Shown in pieces: positions 44,309 through 52,933 of a DNA stretch of 64,000 nt; positions within the stretch are counted from its first letter, which is position 1; every line of letters begins with the position of its first letter. The stretch spans positions 62,001-126,000 of the forward strand of contig JACPOB010000183.1 of the NCBI GenBank assembly GCA_016185145.1, in the 5' to 3' direction. A program made the translations under genes and the position numbers. Source of the stretch: Rhodospirillales bacterium. Lineage in GTDB: Bacteria; Pseudomonadota; Alphaproteobacteria; Reyranellales; Reyranellaceae. The notes beneath the pieces are model-generated. The model saw only the letters and a list, made by a program, of their open reading frames with translations. It did no database searches and was not told the DNA's origin.

Positions 44309-44503
44309 ATGAACGACGACACGATACGCGCCAAGCTGATGGCGATCGTCGACATCCTACTCGCCGCGCCAGATGTCGCGAACAGCATAGCAATCGGCAT
44401 GATAGTTGAGCTTAGCCAAGAAGGGGAAGTTGAGCGTGAACGACGATGTAATGCGCGCCAGGTTGATAGAAGTCGCCGACATGCTGCACTCTCAGCCCTA
44501 TGA
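44309..44503 (+). pseudogene. Immunity-like protein, truncated copy 2
   Basis: The first 26 codons (MNDDTIRAKLMAIVDILLAA) match copies 1 and 3; then the sequence loses similarity and ends in arginine-rich residues. It overlaps the start of copy 3. It looks like a decayed duplicate that may be kept because copy 3 follows it. Confidence 0.6.
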
Positions 44504-44819
44504 GGTCGATTTATTCGATATTTGGAGTGACTTAAAATTCGACCTCGGTGTTGCGGATGAACGAGAGATAAAACGCCTGACACTCGAGACAACGCGTGAA
44601 ATGCCGCGATGTGGTGCGCGAGTAGACTTCGACTCCGGCACACCAAACGGGAAACGTCATCCGGAAAGCACACCAGACGAGATCATCGCGCGCATCGACC
44701 GCGAGTGGGGTGACCTCGATAAACTGCCCTTCATCGGCGAAATCTGCACGTTCGAATGGACACCCGAAGTCATGGAGGCATGCGCGAGAAGACAACGCCA
44801 ACGCGGCGAACGTTCGTGA
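44436..44819 (+). CDS. Immunity-like protein, copy 3
   Basis: This 127-residue homologue of copy 1 (GTG start, AAGGGGAAG upstream) includes VNDDVMRARLIEVADML, KFDLGVADEREIKRLTLE and PDEIIARIDREWGDLDKL. It is diverged enough from copy 1 to suggest specificity for a different toxin variant. The codon usage is somewhat less GC-biased than the window. Orphan immunity copies behind one toxin are typical of polymorphic toxin loci. Confidence 0.68.
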   Translation: MNDDVMRARLIEVADMLHSQPYEVDLFDIWSDLKFDLGVADEREIKRLTLETTREMPRCGARVDFDSGTPNGKRHPESTPDEIIARIDREWGDLDKLPFIGEICTFEWTPEVMEACARRQRQRGERS

Positions 44820-44842
44820 CGGAGAAGTGACGGCAGTGATGG

Positions 44843-45067
44843 TTGCCGGTGCTTTGCAACTTCGGATGCAACGGACAGCGCCAGATTGTGGTGGAGAATG
44901 GGAAGGTCTACATTCGAACCTTCGGAGAAGGAGTCAATACAACCGGCGATAGAGCTATCGCGAACCGGATCATGGCGAAGGCAGCTTTTGAAGACTCCAC
45001 GGCCGCTATTCGAGCCGCTCTAAATCCGCCCCAGCCACCGAAGGCGGGACAGAAATGGCCGCGCTAG
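44843..45067 (+). CDS. Small ORF in the toxin island, unknown
   Basis: The 74-codon frame (TTG at 44843) is protein-like: GQRQIVVENGKVYIRTFGEG, then DRAIANRIMAKAAFEDSTAA and a proline-rich end. A stop lies directly before the TTG, and another frame (ATG at 44839) gives a natural-looking start, so a frameshift at about 44860-44875 may have broken a longer gene. It overlaps the next gene by 13 bp. Perhaps the end of a displaced toxin domain; not recognised. Confidence 0.4.
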   Translation: MPVLCNFGCNGQRQIVVENGKVYIRTFGEGVNTTGDRAIANRIMAKAAFEDSTAAIRAALNPPQPPKAGQKWPR

Positions 45068-45588
45068 GACCGGAAGGAAAACCAGGATCAGACGACGGGC
45101 CCTCGCGTTCTGGAGTGTGGCTGCGGCGAGCGATTGTCGCGACCATAAGCGGGCTCGTGCTGGTCTCCCTGCCCATCTATTTCCGGATACTGTGGGGAAT
45201 AGCGCATCCCGGCTGGGGGCCGGTCATCGAGGGTACTCTGAACGATGGAGGCCCCCCAAGGCGGATAACGTCAACCGTCACACTTCAGCTGACCATTGTC
45301 CAAGCTGACTGGTCCAGGCTTGTCCAGGCCGTCGATAAGTTTGCAGCCAAGCATGGCCTCGTTGATGATCGGACAGGGTCTCGACATCAGGTCAGCGAGC
45401 TGCAAGTCTCGACGCTGCGCTATAACGGTAAGGACGCCAACTTGGAGATCAGCAGGACGATCAAAGCGAATGACCCTATGAGCGAGATTCAGGTCAAGAT
45501 CGTTGAAATCGATGGATCGGCAGCTGGAGAGCGCTTGAAAGTCGCATTCGAGAACGAGGTCATCCGCGCCACGGGATTCGGCGGCTGA
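45055..45588 (+). CDS. One-pass membrane-anchored protein in the toxin island
   Basis: The 177-residue protein has a membrane helix (about 25-48, LRRAIVATISGLVLVSLPIY). Its 125-residue extracytoplasmic domain (ITSTVTLQLTIVQADW; NLEISRTIKANDPMSEIQVK) has no cysteines or catalytic motif that I recognise. It may be an envelope-exposed immunity or accessory protein. It is the last gene of the island before HU on the other strand. Confidence 0.6.
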   Translation: MAALGPEGKPGSDDGPSRSGVWLRRAIVATISGLVLVSLPIYFRILWGIAHPGWGPVIEGTLNDGGPPRRITSTVTLQLTIVQADWSRLVQAVDKFAAKHGLVDDRTGSRHQVSELQVSTLRYNGKDANLEISRTIKANDPMSEIQVKIVEIDGSAAGERLKVAFENEVIRATGFGG

Positions 45589-45626
45589 CGTCAGCTGATT
45601 TGAATCGGCTTGTACTCACCGAAAAC

Positions 45627-45665
45627 AAAGAAGGGCGGGCCCGGCTCGCGCCGGGACCCGCCCGA
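45627..45665 (-). terminator. Terminator of the HU gene
   Basis: Read on the minus strand, a 13-bp GC stem with one bulged base (45633-45645 against 45650-45663) is followed by CTTCTTTGTTTT. It is positioned about 30 bp after the HU stop codon. Confidence 0.75.
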
Positions 45666-45694
45666 TCATTCCCCGTCGAGGATATCGATGGGGC

Positions 45695-45997
45695 TTAGAT
45701 CGCTTCCTTGAGGTCCTTGGCGACGCGGAAGGCGACCTTCTTCGACGCCTTGATCTTGATCGCCTCGCCGGTCGCCGGATTGCGGCCCATGCGAGCCGGA
45801 CGGTTGCGCACCTGAAGGATGCCGAGGCCCGTGATGCGGACCTTGTTGCCCTTCTTGAGATGCTTCACGACCAGGCCGACGAAATCGTCGAGGGCGCCGG
45901 TGGCGTCCTTCTTGGTCATGCCCGTCTTCTCAGCGAGTTCGGCCGCCACCTTGGACAGCGGAATGGTGGGAGCGGACGCTTTGGTTGCGGTAGCCAT
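45695..45997 (-). CDS. HU-family DNA-binding protein
   Basis: The 100-residue protein has the HU/IHF fold: an N-terminal helical part (LSKVAAELAEKTGMTKKDA), the GLGILQVRNRPARMGRNPAT beta-arm region and KKVAFRVAKDLKEAI at the end. It bends DNA non-specifically and helps to compact the chromosome. The N-terminal Ala/Thr/Lys extension is a little longer than in E. coli HU. A good terminator follows. Confidence 0.93.
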   Translation of the reverse strand: MATATKASAPTIPLSKVAAELAEKTGMTKKDATGALDDFVGLVVKHLKKGNKVRITGLGILQVRNRPARMGRNPATGEAIKIKASKKVAFRVAKDLKEAI

Positions 45998-46181
45998 GAT
46001 GAGGGGTCCCTTAGGTTTTTCGTTCGTCAGCGTCTTCCTGACGCCCCAGGGCAGCGCTGACGGGCCCAAGGTTATCCACGAATCGATCCCCCGCAAGTCC
46101 CCAAAGCACGAAAAAAGTCGATTTTTGGGGCTTTTTCGGCCATTTGAACCAGTCATCCACAGAAAGCAGAGAGCGCGTAGC

Positions 46182-47084
46182 GTGTCGAGCCCTGGCCTGA
46201 TCCCGACTTTCAGCACCGCCGTGAACACCTGGCAGTGCGATGAAAACGACCATTTGAACGTGCAGTTCTACACCGAGTTCGGCCACGAGGCGTCGGCTCA
46301 TCTGCTGGCGGCGCTCGGCCTCGGGCCGCGCGCCCGGCGCGCCGCCGGGCTGGAAGTCCGCACCGCCTGGGACCACATCCGCTACCTGCGCGAGTTCCGC
46401 GAGGTCGATCCGGTCCAGGTTCTGTCGGCTCCGATCGAGGTCGGCGACCGCCACCTGCTCGCCTATCACGAGATCCGCAACCCGTCCGACGGCACAGTCG
46501 CGGCAACCGTGCGCCGGCGCATCGACAGCGACCGGTCGTGGCCCGACGCCTTCCGCGCGCGAGCGGCGAAGGCGATCGTGGCGCTTCCCGACAACGCCAA
46601 GCCGCGCAGCGTTGGCAAGCTCGACCTGCCCGACCTGACGCTCGGCGACGCGGCACGCCGCGGCCTGATCGACGTCGGCCGCAGCGTCATCGCGCCTGCC
46701 GAGTGCGACGAGAACGGCGAGTTCCTGCCGCATCATCAGTTCGGCCGCTATTCCGACGGCGCACCGTTGTTGTGGAACCATCTCGGTTTCGACCGCGCCG
46801 CCATGCAGAACCGCCAGGAAGGCTCGGTCGTGGTCGAGATGCTGAACCACTATCGGCGTCCGCTGCGCGCCGGCGATCTGCTGGTGGTCATGAGCGGGCT
46901 TGCCGCCTTCTCCGACAAGGTGCTTACCTTCACGCACTTCTTGTTCGAGGCCGAGACCGGCACGCTTGCTGCCTGTGCCGAGGCGATCGGCATGAAGCTC
47001 GACCAGAAGATCCGCAAGACCATGACGTTCACCACCGAAGACCAACGGCGATTGGGCGAGCGCCAGCTTCGCCTCGCCGCCTGA
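46182..47084 (+). CDS. Acyl-CoA thioesterase-like protein (double hot-dog)
   Basis: The 300-residue protein (GTG at 46182) begins LIPTFSTAVNTWQCDENDHL, with the Asp/Asn-Asp-His pattern of 4-hydroxybenzoyl-CoA-type thioesterases. A second hot-dog repeat includes VVEMLNHYRRPLRAGDLLVV. It hydrolyses thioesters by family. It is followed after 10 bp by the AtzG-like small gene and then the amidase, so the three are probably one operon. Confidence 0.8.
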   Translation: MSSPGLIPTFSTAVNTWQCDENDHLNVQFYTEFGHEASAHLLAALGLGPRARRAAGLEVRTAWDHIRYLREFREVDPVQVLSAPIEVGDRHLLAYHEIRNPSDGTVAATVRRRIDSDRSWPDAFRARAAKAIVALPDNAKPRSVGKLDLPDLTLGDAARRGLIDVGRSVIAPAECDENGEFLPHHQFGRYSDGAPLLWNHLGFDRAAMQNRQEGSVVVEMLNHYRRPLRAGDLLVVMSGLAAFSDKVLTFTHFLFEAETGTLAACAEAIGMKLDQKIRKTMTFTTEDQRRLGERQLRLAA

Positions 47085-47094
47085 AGGAGGTTTC

Positions 47095-47292
47095 ATGGAC
47101 GACAAGACCCGGCTTGCCGCCGGCATCGCCAGGCAGCTCCAGGGCCTGAGCTACGACGACGAGCGCCTGGCCGAGATCGCAGCCGAAGTCGAAGTACTGA
47201 ACGAGGCGGTGCGCAAGGCCGCCAACCAGCGCCTCACTTTCGACGACGATCCCGCTGCTTTCGCCAGCGTCATGGCAAAGGAAGCCAAATGA
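47095..47292 (+). CDS. AtzG-like small subunit (DUF4089 type)
   Basis: The 65-residue helical protein (LSYDDERLAEIAAEVEVL; FASVMAKEA) matches the size and position of AtzG, the small partner of the AtzE amidase, analogous to GatC. Its stop overlaps the amidase start as ATGA, so both are made together. AGGAGG precedes the ATG. Confidence 0.8.
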   Translation: MDDKTRLAAGIARQLQGLSYDDERLAEIAAEVEVLNEAVRKAANQRLTFDDDPAAFASVMAKEAK

Positions 47293-48704
47293 TCAACGAC
47301 GATCTTGCCCTGCGCGATCTCAGCGAGATCGCCGACGCCATTGCCGCCGGCCGCATCACCTCGGTGCAGGCGACCGAGGCCTGCCTGGCGCGCATCGCAC
47401 TGTGGCAGCCGCGCACCAATGCCTTCCTGCGCCTCAACAAGGAGAAGGCGCTGGAGCAGGCGCGCGCCATGGACAGGGAATTCGCCGCCGGCACGCGGCG
47501 CGGGCCGCTGCACGGCGTGCCGATGGCGCACAAGGACATGTACTACCGCGCCGGCGAGATCTCGACCGGCGGCAGCGCCATCCGCCGCAACTGGGTGGCG
47601 CCCGTCACCTCGACGGCGCTGCAGAGGCTCGATGCCGCGGGCGTGGTCGAGCTGGGTTTCCTCAACATGGCGGAGTTCGCGGCGGGTCCGACCGGGCACA
47701 ACGTCCATCACGGGCATTGCCGCAACCCGTGGGACGACAAGCGCGTCACCGGCGGCAGCTCCAGCGGATCGGGCGCCTCGGTCGCGGCCCGCATGGTCTA
47801 TGGCGCGCTGGGCTCGGACACCGGCGGCTCGATCCGGCTGCCTGCCTCGGCCTGCGGCGTCGTCGGCATGAAGGCGACCTACGGCCGCGTCAGTCGCGCC
47901 GGCGCCGTGGCGCGCTCCTGGACGCTCGATCATGTCGGGCCGCTCACCCGCACCGTGCGTGACAACGCCCGCCTGCTGGCCGTCGTCGCCGGCCACGATC
48001 CCGACGATTCGACGACCAGCGAAAAGCCCGTCCCGGACTACGAGGCGCTGCTCGAGGGCGGCGTGCGCGGCCTCAGGATCGGCTTCGCCTTGCCCGAGGC
48101 GCTGGTTCCGGTCGAAGCCGAGATCGGCGCCGCCGTGCAGGCTGCGGCCGATGCGCTGGGTCGGCTCGGCGCCGTCATCGCACCGGCGAAGATGCCCGAC
48201 TTCACCGATCTCTACCGGGCTGCCGAAGTAATCGTGAAGTGCGAGGCAGCGGCGATGCACCGGCCATGGATGGAAGGCGACGCCCCTTATGCCAACCAGG
48301 TGCGCACGCGCATGGAGGCGGGCTTCTTCATTCCGGCCACGCAATACATCGATGCGTTGCGCCTGCGCGCCCACTTCGTACGCGAATTCCTGGCGCAGGC
48401 GATGGATGGCGTCGATGCCGTCCTGCTGCCGGCCATCCCCTTCCCCGTGCCGACGATCGCGGAAACCGATGTCGAAGCTTCGGGCGGCCCCGCGACGCTC
48501 AAGATGGTGGCGCGCTTCACCGGCCTTACGCGCCCGTTCAACACGCTCGGCCTGCCGGCGCTGTCGGTGCCGTGCGGCTTCGACGGCAACGGCGCACCGA
48601 TCGGCCTGCAGCTGATCGGCCGGCCGTTCGACGAGGCCCTGCTCTATCGGATCGGCCACGCCTATCAGGGCGCAACCGACCATCATCGCAAGGTGCCGGT
48701 GTAA
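47289..48704 (+). CDS. Amidase (AtzE-like, amidase signature family)
   Basis: The 471-residue enzyme has Lys82 (VPMAHKDMY), cis-Ser near 157 (GGSSSGSGAS) and nucleophile Ser181 (SDTGGSIRLP). With the AtzG-like subunit upstream it resembles AtzEG complexes, which hydrolyse carboxybiuret-type or related amides. Whether the substrate is nitrogen-rich is not visible. Downstream lies a fragment of the palindromic repeat. Confidence 0.88.
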   Translation: MINDDLALRDLSEIADAIAAGRITSVQATEACLARIALWQPRTNAFLRLNKEKALEQARAMDREFAAGTRRGPLHGVPMAHKDMYYRAGEISTGGSAIRRNWVAPVTSTALQRLDAAGVVELGFLNMAEFAAGPTGHNVHHGHCRNPWDDKRVTGGSSSGSGASVAARMVYGALGSDTGGSIRLPASACGVVGMKATYGRVSRAGAVARSWTLDHVGPLTRTVRDNARLLAVVAGHDPDDSTTSEKPVPDYEALLEGGVRGLRIGFALPEALVPVEAEIGAAVQAAADALGRLGAVIAPAKMPDFTDLYRAAEVIVKCEAAAMHRPWMEGDAPYANQVRTRMEAGFFIPATQYIDALRLRAHFVREFLAQAMDGVDAVLLPAIPFPVPTIAETDVEASGGPATLKMVARFTGLTRPFNTLGLPALSVPCGFDGNGAPIGLQLIGRPFDEALLYRIGHAYQGATDHHRKVPV

Positions 48705-48714
48705 CGCCCCTTCC

Positions 48715-48735
48715 TCACCCTGAGGAGGTGAGGTT
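48715..48735. repeat. Partial copy of the CCTCACC palindromic element
   Basis: CCTCACC (48715-48721) and GGTGAGG flank CTGAGGA, a self-complementary 21-mer whose first half equals the outer arm of the element at 28050. Confidence 0.55.
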
Positions 48736-48747
48736 GTCCTGCTCGAA

Positions 48748-50250
48748 CTAGCTGCGCCGGACGTCGAGGTTCACCGTCACGTTCTTGCGCTGGGTGAAGC
48801 TGTCGAGCATGCCCTCGAGCGAGAACTCGCGGCCGATGCCGCTCTGCTTGTAGCCGCCGTAGGACATGCCGGGCACCTGGCCGAGGCCCTGGTTGACCTG
48901 GACCCAGCCCGATTCGATGGCGTGCGCGGTGCGCAGGCCCGTGCCGATGTCGTGCGTCCAGACGTAGGCCGCGAGCCCGTAGTGGCTGTCGTTGGCCATG
49001 CGGATCGCCTCGGCCTCGTCGCTCCAGCGAATCGCCACCAGCACCGGCCCGAAGATCTCCTCGCGCGCCAGGCGCCAGTCGTTGGAGCGATCGGCAAACA
49101 CCGTCGGAATGGCGTAGTAACCCTCGCTCAACGGGCCGCTCTTGGGCGGCAGGCCGCCGAACACCAGCCTGGCGTCGGAGCGCTTCAGGCCCTCGTCGAC
49201 ATACTTGCAGACCTTGGTGAACTGCTTGTTGTTGATGATGGTGCCGATGTCGGTCTTCTCGTCGAGTGGATCGCCGATCTTGAGCGACGCCGTCTTCTTC
49301 TCGAGCTTGCCGAGGAAGGAATCGAAAATGTCCTCGTGCAGGAAGAGCCGCGAGCCTGCCGTGCAGCTCTGGCTCTGCCGCGTGAAGCGCATGGCGGCGA
49401 TGATGCCGTCGACCGCCCAGTCCTCGTCGGCATCGGGATAGACGATCGACGGGCTCTTGCCGCCGAGCTCCAGCGACACCGGCACGATGCGTTCCGCGGC
49501 GGCGCGCATCACGATCTTGCCGACCTCGGTCGAGCCCGTGAAGGAGAGCTTGGCTATGCCGGGATGGTTGAGCAGAGGGCCGCCCACTTCCTCGCCGAAG
49601 CCGGTCAGCAGGTTCAGCACGCCGGGCGGCAGGAACTGCTGGCAGATCTCGGCGAGCAGCAACACGCCGACCGGCGCGTCCTCGGCCGCCTTCATCACCA
49701 TGGTGTTGCCCGCGCACAGAGCCGGCGCGATCTTCAGCGCGGCCAGCATGACCGGCGCGTTCCACGGGATGATGGCGCCGACCACGCCCAGCGGCTCGCG
49801 GCGGGTGTAGGACAGCACATGCTCGCCGAGCGGGATGGTCTCGCCCTTGAGCTCGCTGGCGAGCCCGCCGAAGTAGCGGAAGATGTCGGCGGTGAGGTTG
49901 GCCTCGCCGCGCGCCTGGGTGCGCAGTGCATTGCCGGTCTCGAGCGCGATGGTGCGCGCCATCTCCTCGGTGCGCGCCTGCAGCGCCTCGGCGATCTTCA
50001 GCAGCACCTTGCCGCGCTCGCGCGGCGGCACCTTGCGCCACTCGGCATAGGCCTTGGTGGCGGCCGCGACAGCGCGGTCAACGTCGGCGGCGTTGCCGCG
50101 CGGCACTTCGGCGACCGCGGTCTTCTTGGCGGGGTTCTCGACGGTGAGGCGCGCGCCCGAGGCGCTGTCGACCCATTGACCGCCGATCAGCATGCCCTTG
50201 GGGGAAACGGAGTGAGCCTGCGGGCTGCTCTGTGTAGTGGTCATCGACAT
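48748..50250 (-). CDS. Aldehyde dehydrogenase (NAD(P)-dependent)
   Basis: The 500-residue enzyme contains GAIIPWNAPVMLAALKIA, LSFTGSTEVGK, the catalytic glutamate in LELGGKSPSI and the nucleophile Cys296 in SQSCTAGSR. GGAGG lies upstream of the ATG at 50250. It oxidises an aldehyde to the acid; the substrate is unknown. It converges with the amidase gene. Confidence 0.92.
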   Translation of the reverse strand: MSMTTTQSSPQAHSVSPKGMLIGGQWVDSASGARLTVENPAKKTAVAEVPRGNAADVDRAVAAATKAYAEWRKVPPRERGKVLLKIAEALQARTEEMARTIALETGNALRTQARGEANLTADIFRYFGGLASELKGETIPLGEHVLSYTRREPLGVVGAIIPWNAPVMLAALKIAPALCAGNTMVMKAAEDAPVGVLLLAEICQQFLPPGVLNLLTGFGEEVGGPLLNHPGIAKLSFTGSTEVGKIVMRAAAERIVPVSLELGGKSPSIVYPDADEDWAVDGIIAAMRFTRQSQSCTAGSRLFLHEDIFDSFLGKLEKKTASLKIGDPLDEKTDIGTIINNKQFTKVCKYVDEGLKRSDARLVFGGLPPKSGPLSEGYYAIPTVFADRSNDWRLAREEIFGPVLVAIRWSDEAEAIRMANDSHYGLAAYVWTHDIGTGLRTAHAIESGWVQVNQGLGQVPGMSYGGYKQSGIGREFSLEGMLDSFTQRKNVTVNLDVRRS

Positions 50251-50321
50251 GCGGGTCCTCCGGGTACAAAACGGCCCGGAGTTTGGCCCGCATGTCATGA
50301 CGCTACAAGGCTGAGCGAGCC

Positions 50322-50873
50322 TTACGCTGCTTGCGCGAGGGGCGTCGCCAGCGCCTCTTCCGCACTGAGCGTGCGGGCAACGGCGTGGACCGTCGCAGCG
50401 ATGCGCACGGCAGCCTGGATCTGCTCGGCGGAAAGGCCGTGCTCGCGGCAGACCTTCTCGTGCGCTTCCAGGCACATGCCGCAGCCGTTGATGGCCGAGA
50501 CCACCAGCGACCACAGCTCGAAGTCGACCTTGTCGACGCCGGGCTTGGCCATCGCGGTCATGCGCAGCTTGGCCGGCAGGGTCTTGTAGTCCGCCGCGTG
50601 CACCAGGTGCACGAAGCGATAGTAGATGTTGTTCATCGCCATCAGCGACGCCGCGATCTTGGCGGCATTCAGCGCCTCGGGCGTGAGCTCGGGACCGAAG
50701 ACGTCGACCACGGCCTGCGTGGTCGGCGCATGATTGGCCGCGAGTGCGGCAGCAACGAAGCTGCCGGCCTTCTGCTGCGGGCTGAGAAGCTGCTCGGACG
50801 CCAGGCTCGACAGGTTGAGCTTGATGTCCCGGGCATACTCCGGCAGCCGGTCCTTCAGGGCGTCCAGCGACAT
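50322..50873 (-). CDS. ahpD: Alkyl hydroperoxide reductase AhpD-type protein
   Basis: The 183-residue protein has the AhpD catalytic Cys131-x-x-Cys134 (NGCGMCLEAHE) with a following His138. It reduces AhpC in organisms that lack AhpF. It follows the ahpC gene by 10 bp with its own ribosome-binding site, as in the usual ahpCD operon. Confidence 0.9.
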   Translation of the reverse strand: MSLDALKDRLPEYARDIKLNLSSLASEQLLSPQQKAGSFVAAALAANHAPTTQAVVDVFGPELTPEALNAAKIAASLMAMNNIYYRFVHLVHAADYKTLPAKLRMTAMAKPGVDKVDFELWSLVVSAINGCGMCLEAHEKVCREHGLSAEQIQAAVRIAATVHAVARTLSAEEALATPLAQAA

Positions 50874-50883
50874 GGCTTTCTCC

Positions 50884-51423
50884 TTAGGCGGCCTTCAGGA
50901 CGTCGTCGCCCTTCTGCCAGTTGCAGGGGCAGAGCTCGTCGGTCTGCAGCGCGTCGAGGACACGCAGCACTTCCTGCGGATTGCGGCCGACCGAAAGGTC
51001 GTTCACCGACACGAAGCGGATGATGCCCTCGGGATCGACGATGAAGGTGGCGCGCAGGCAGACGCCCTCGCTCCTGTCGAGGATGCCGAGCTCCTGCGAC
51101 AGCTCGCGCTTGATGTCGGCCAGCATGGCGAACGGCAGAGCCTTGAGGTCGGCATGGTTCTGGCGCCAGGCGAGATGCACGAACTCCGAATCGGTCGACA
51201 CGCCGTACACCACGGCGTCGCGCTCGGCGAAGTCCTTGTTGAGCTTCCCGAAGGCCGCGATCTCGGTCGGGCAGACGAAGGTGAAGTCCTTCGGCCAGAA
51301 GAACACGACCTTCCACTTACCGGCGTCGCTCTTGTCGGACACCTGCTTGAAGGCCGTCTTCGGATCGGTGCTCACCACCGCCTTGAGGTCGAAGGAAGGA
51401 AACTTGTCGCCAATGGTCAGCAT
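50884..51423 (-). CDS. ahpC: Peroxiredoxin AhpC
   Basis: The 179-residue typical 2-Cys peroxiredoxin has the peroxidatic Cys51 in TFVCPTEIAAF and a resolving cysteine in DELCPCNWQKG. It reduces peroxides and is recycled by AhpD, encoded next. An Irr/ICE-like dyad (51444-51460) lies 21-37 bp upstream of the start, over the promoter, so iron or heme status may control the operon. Confidence 0.93.
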   Translation of the reverse strand: MLTIGDKFPSFDLKAVVSTDPKTAFKQVSDKSDAGKWKVVFFWPKDFTFVCPTEIAAFGKLNKDFAERDAVVYGVSTDSEFVHLAWRQNHADLKALPFAMLADIKRELSQELGILDRSEGVCLRATFIVDPEGIIRFVSVNDLSVGRNPQEVLRVLDALQTDELCPCNWQKGDDVLKAA

Positions 51424-51443
51424 GAAACGCTCCGCTAGAACAG

Positions 51444-51460
51444 ATTAGAACGTTTCTAAA
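51444..51460. promoter_or_regulatory. Irr-box (ICE)-like dyad upstream of ahpC
   Basis: ATTAGAACGTTTCTAAA differs from the ICE consensus TTTAGAA-N3-TTCTAAA at one position. It lies just upstream of ahpC, in the place of the -10 region. Confidence 0.6.
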
Positions 51461-51517
51461 TATGCTGCGCCTGCGTCGAATTGCAAGTCATTCGCAGAAC
51501 TATTTCAAGGAAATAAT

Positions 51518-51958
51518 TTACCCCTTCTTTTTCAATGACTTACGTTTCCGAATTGCCGTCAGTTCACCGTACTTCATACCTTCCAGCTTGATGCCGTCAG
51601 GGTCGAGAAAGAATACGGCGTAGTAGTCCTCGTAGTACTCGTCGGCCGGGTCGACGATCTTCACGCCCTCCTGCTCGAGCCAGGCCTGCAGGGCGTCGAC
51701 GTCCTTCCGGTTGCGCAATTCGAAGGCGTAGTGGTGCAAGCCGACATCGCCAATGCTGTACTTCTTGCGGCCCTCTGCCGGCGCGATCCAGTAGCGCGTC
51801 TTGCCGGTGGTCCAGCCGATGGTGCCGGGGTACTCGTCCGAGATCTCGAAGCCCAGGAACTCGAACAGGCGGCCGTAGAAGACCTTCGACTTCTCGTAGT
51901 CTTTGACGCGGATGGAAATGTGGTCGATGCCGACCACCTTGCAGACGGGCCTGGCCAT
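51518..51958 (-). CDS. VOC-family (glyoxalase/dioxygenase-like) protein
   Basis: The 146-residue protein has two beta-alpha-beta-beta-beta units. A metal histidine lies in GIDHISIRVKDYEKS, a second in GLHHYAFELRNR and a glutamate in DGIKLEGM. These could form a divalent-metal site. It begins CKVVGIDHIS, like other lyase/bleomycin-resistance-type members. Substrate unknown. A lysine-rich C-terminal tail is unusual. Confidence 0.82.
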   Translation of the reverse strand: MARPVCKVVGIDHISIRVKDYEKSKVFYGRLFEFLGFEISDEYPGTIGWTTGKTRYWIAPAEGRKKYSIGDVGLHHYAFELRNRKDVDALQAWLEQEGVKIVDPADEYYEDYYAVFFLDPDGIKLEGMKYGELTAIRKRKSLKKKG

Positions 51959-52039
51959 GGCGTCTCTCCAATTCCTGTGGTCACAACGGCAGGGATATCG
52001 GATTGTTGCCCGACGGACAAAGTGAACGGGGGCAACGTC

Positions 52040-52909
52040 ATGGCCACATTCTCCAAGACGCTGGGCGCTCTGGCCCTGGCCAGCATCGCGTCGTTCGGCT
52101 CAGCGGCCTCGGCCCAGACGATCGACCAGCTGCGCAGCAGCAAGGCGCTGCGCATCGCCTATGGCGCCGACTCGCCGCCCTTCTCGTACATGCCGCCGGG
52201 CAGCGCCGCGACCGCCGCTCCGCAGGGCTATTCGGTCGATATCTGCCGCGCCGTCGCCGACAAGCTGAAAGTCCAGCTCGACATCCCCGACCTGAAGCTC
52301 GTTTATGTGCCGGTGACGTCGGCCGACCGGTTCGACGCCATCACCGGCAACAAGGCCGACCTGCTGTGCGAAGCCGCGACGGCGACGCTGCAGCGCCGCG
52401 CCACCGTCGATTTCTCCATCGCGACCTTCATCGATGGCGCCAGTTTCGCGATCGCCCCGAACGGTCCGCGCGATGTCAGCCAGCTCGGCGGCAAGAAGGT
52501 TGCCGTGCTGCCGGGCACGACCACCGAGCAGGAACTGCGGCGCGCGCTCGGCGGCACGCACATCAATGCCGAGATCGTGCTGGTCAAGACCAACCAGGAA
52601 GGCGTCGAGATGGTCGAGAAGGGCCAGGTCGCGGCCTACTTCGCCGACCGCGCCACCCTCACCTTCCTGCTGCGCAAGGAGAAGCAGTTCGCCAATCTCC
52701 TGATGGCCGACACCTATCTCAGCATCGAGCCGATCGCGCTCGCGCTCCGGCGCGGCGACAGCGACTTCCGCCTCGCGGTCGATACGGCGCTGAGCCACAT
52801 CTATCGCCAGGGCCAGATCGTCCAGGTCTTCAAGGGCGCCTTCGGCCCGCTCAATACGCCCAGCCAGCTTCTGGCGGCGCTCTATCAGATCTCGGGCTTG
52901 CCGGACTGA
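52040..52909 (+). CDS. Amino-acid-type ABC substrate-binding protein (family 3)
   Basis: The 289-residue protein has a signal peptide (LGALALASIASFGSAASAQ). The mature part has LRIAYGADSPPFSYMPPG, GYSVDICRAVADKLKVQL and VAVLPGTTTEQELRRAL, typical of polar amino-acid binding proteins. It is 24 bp upstream of the flavin monooxygenase-like gene, possibly co-transcribed. No permease nearby. Confidence 0.9.
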   Translation: MATFSKTLGALALASIASFGSAASAQTIDQLRSSKALRIAYGADSPPFSYMPPGSAATAAPQGYSVDICRAVADKLKVQLDIPDLKLVYVPVTSADRFDAITGNKADLLCEAATATLQRRATVDFSIATFIDGASFAIAPNGPRDVSQLGGKKVAVLPGTTTEQELRRALGGTHINAEIVLVKTNQEGVEMVEKGQVAAYFADRATLTFLLRKEKQFANLLMADTYLSIEPIALALRRGDSDFRLAVDTALSHIYRQGQIVQVFKGAFGPLNTPSQLLAALYQISGLPD

Positions 52910-52933
52910 CCGGCAAAGGCCATCTCCTGCATC

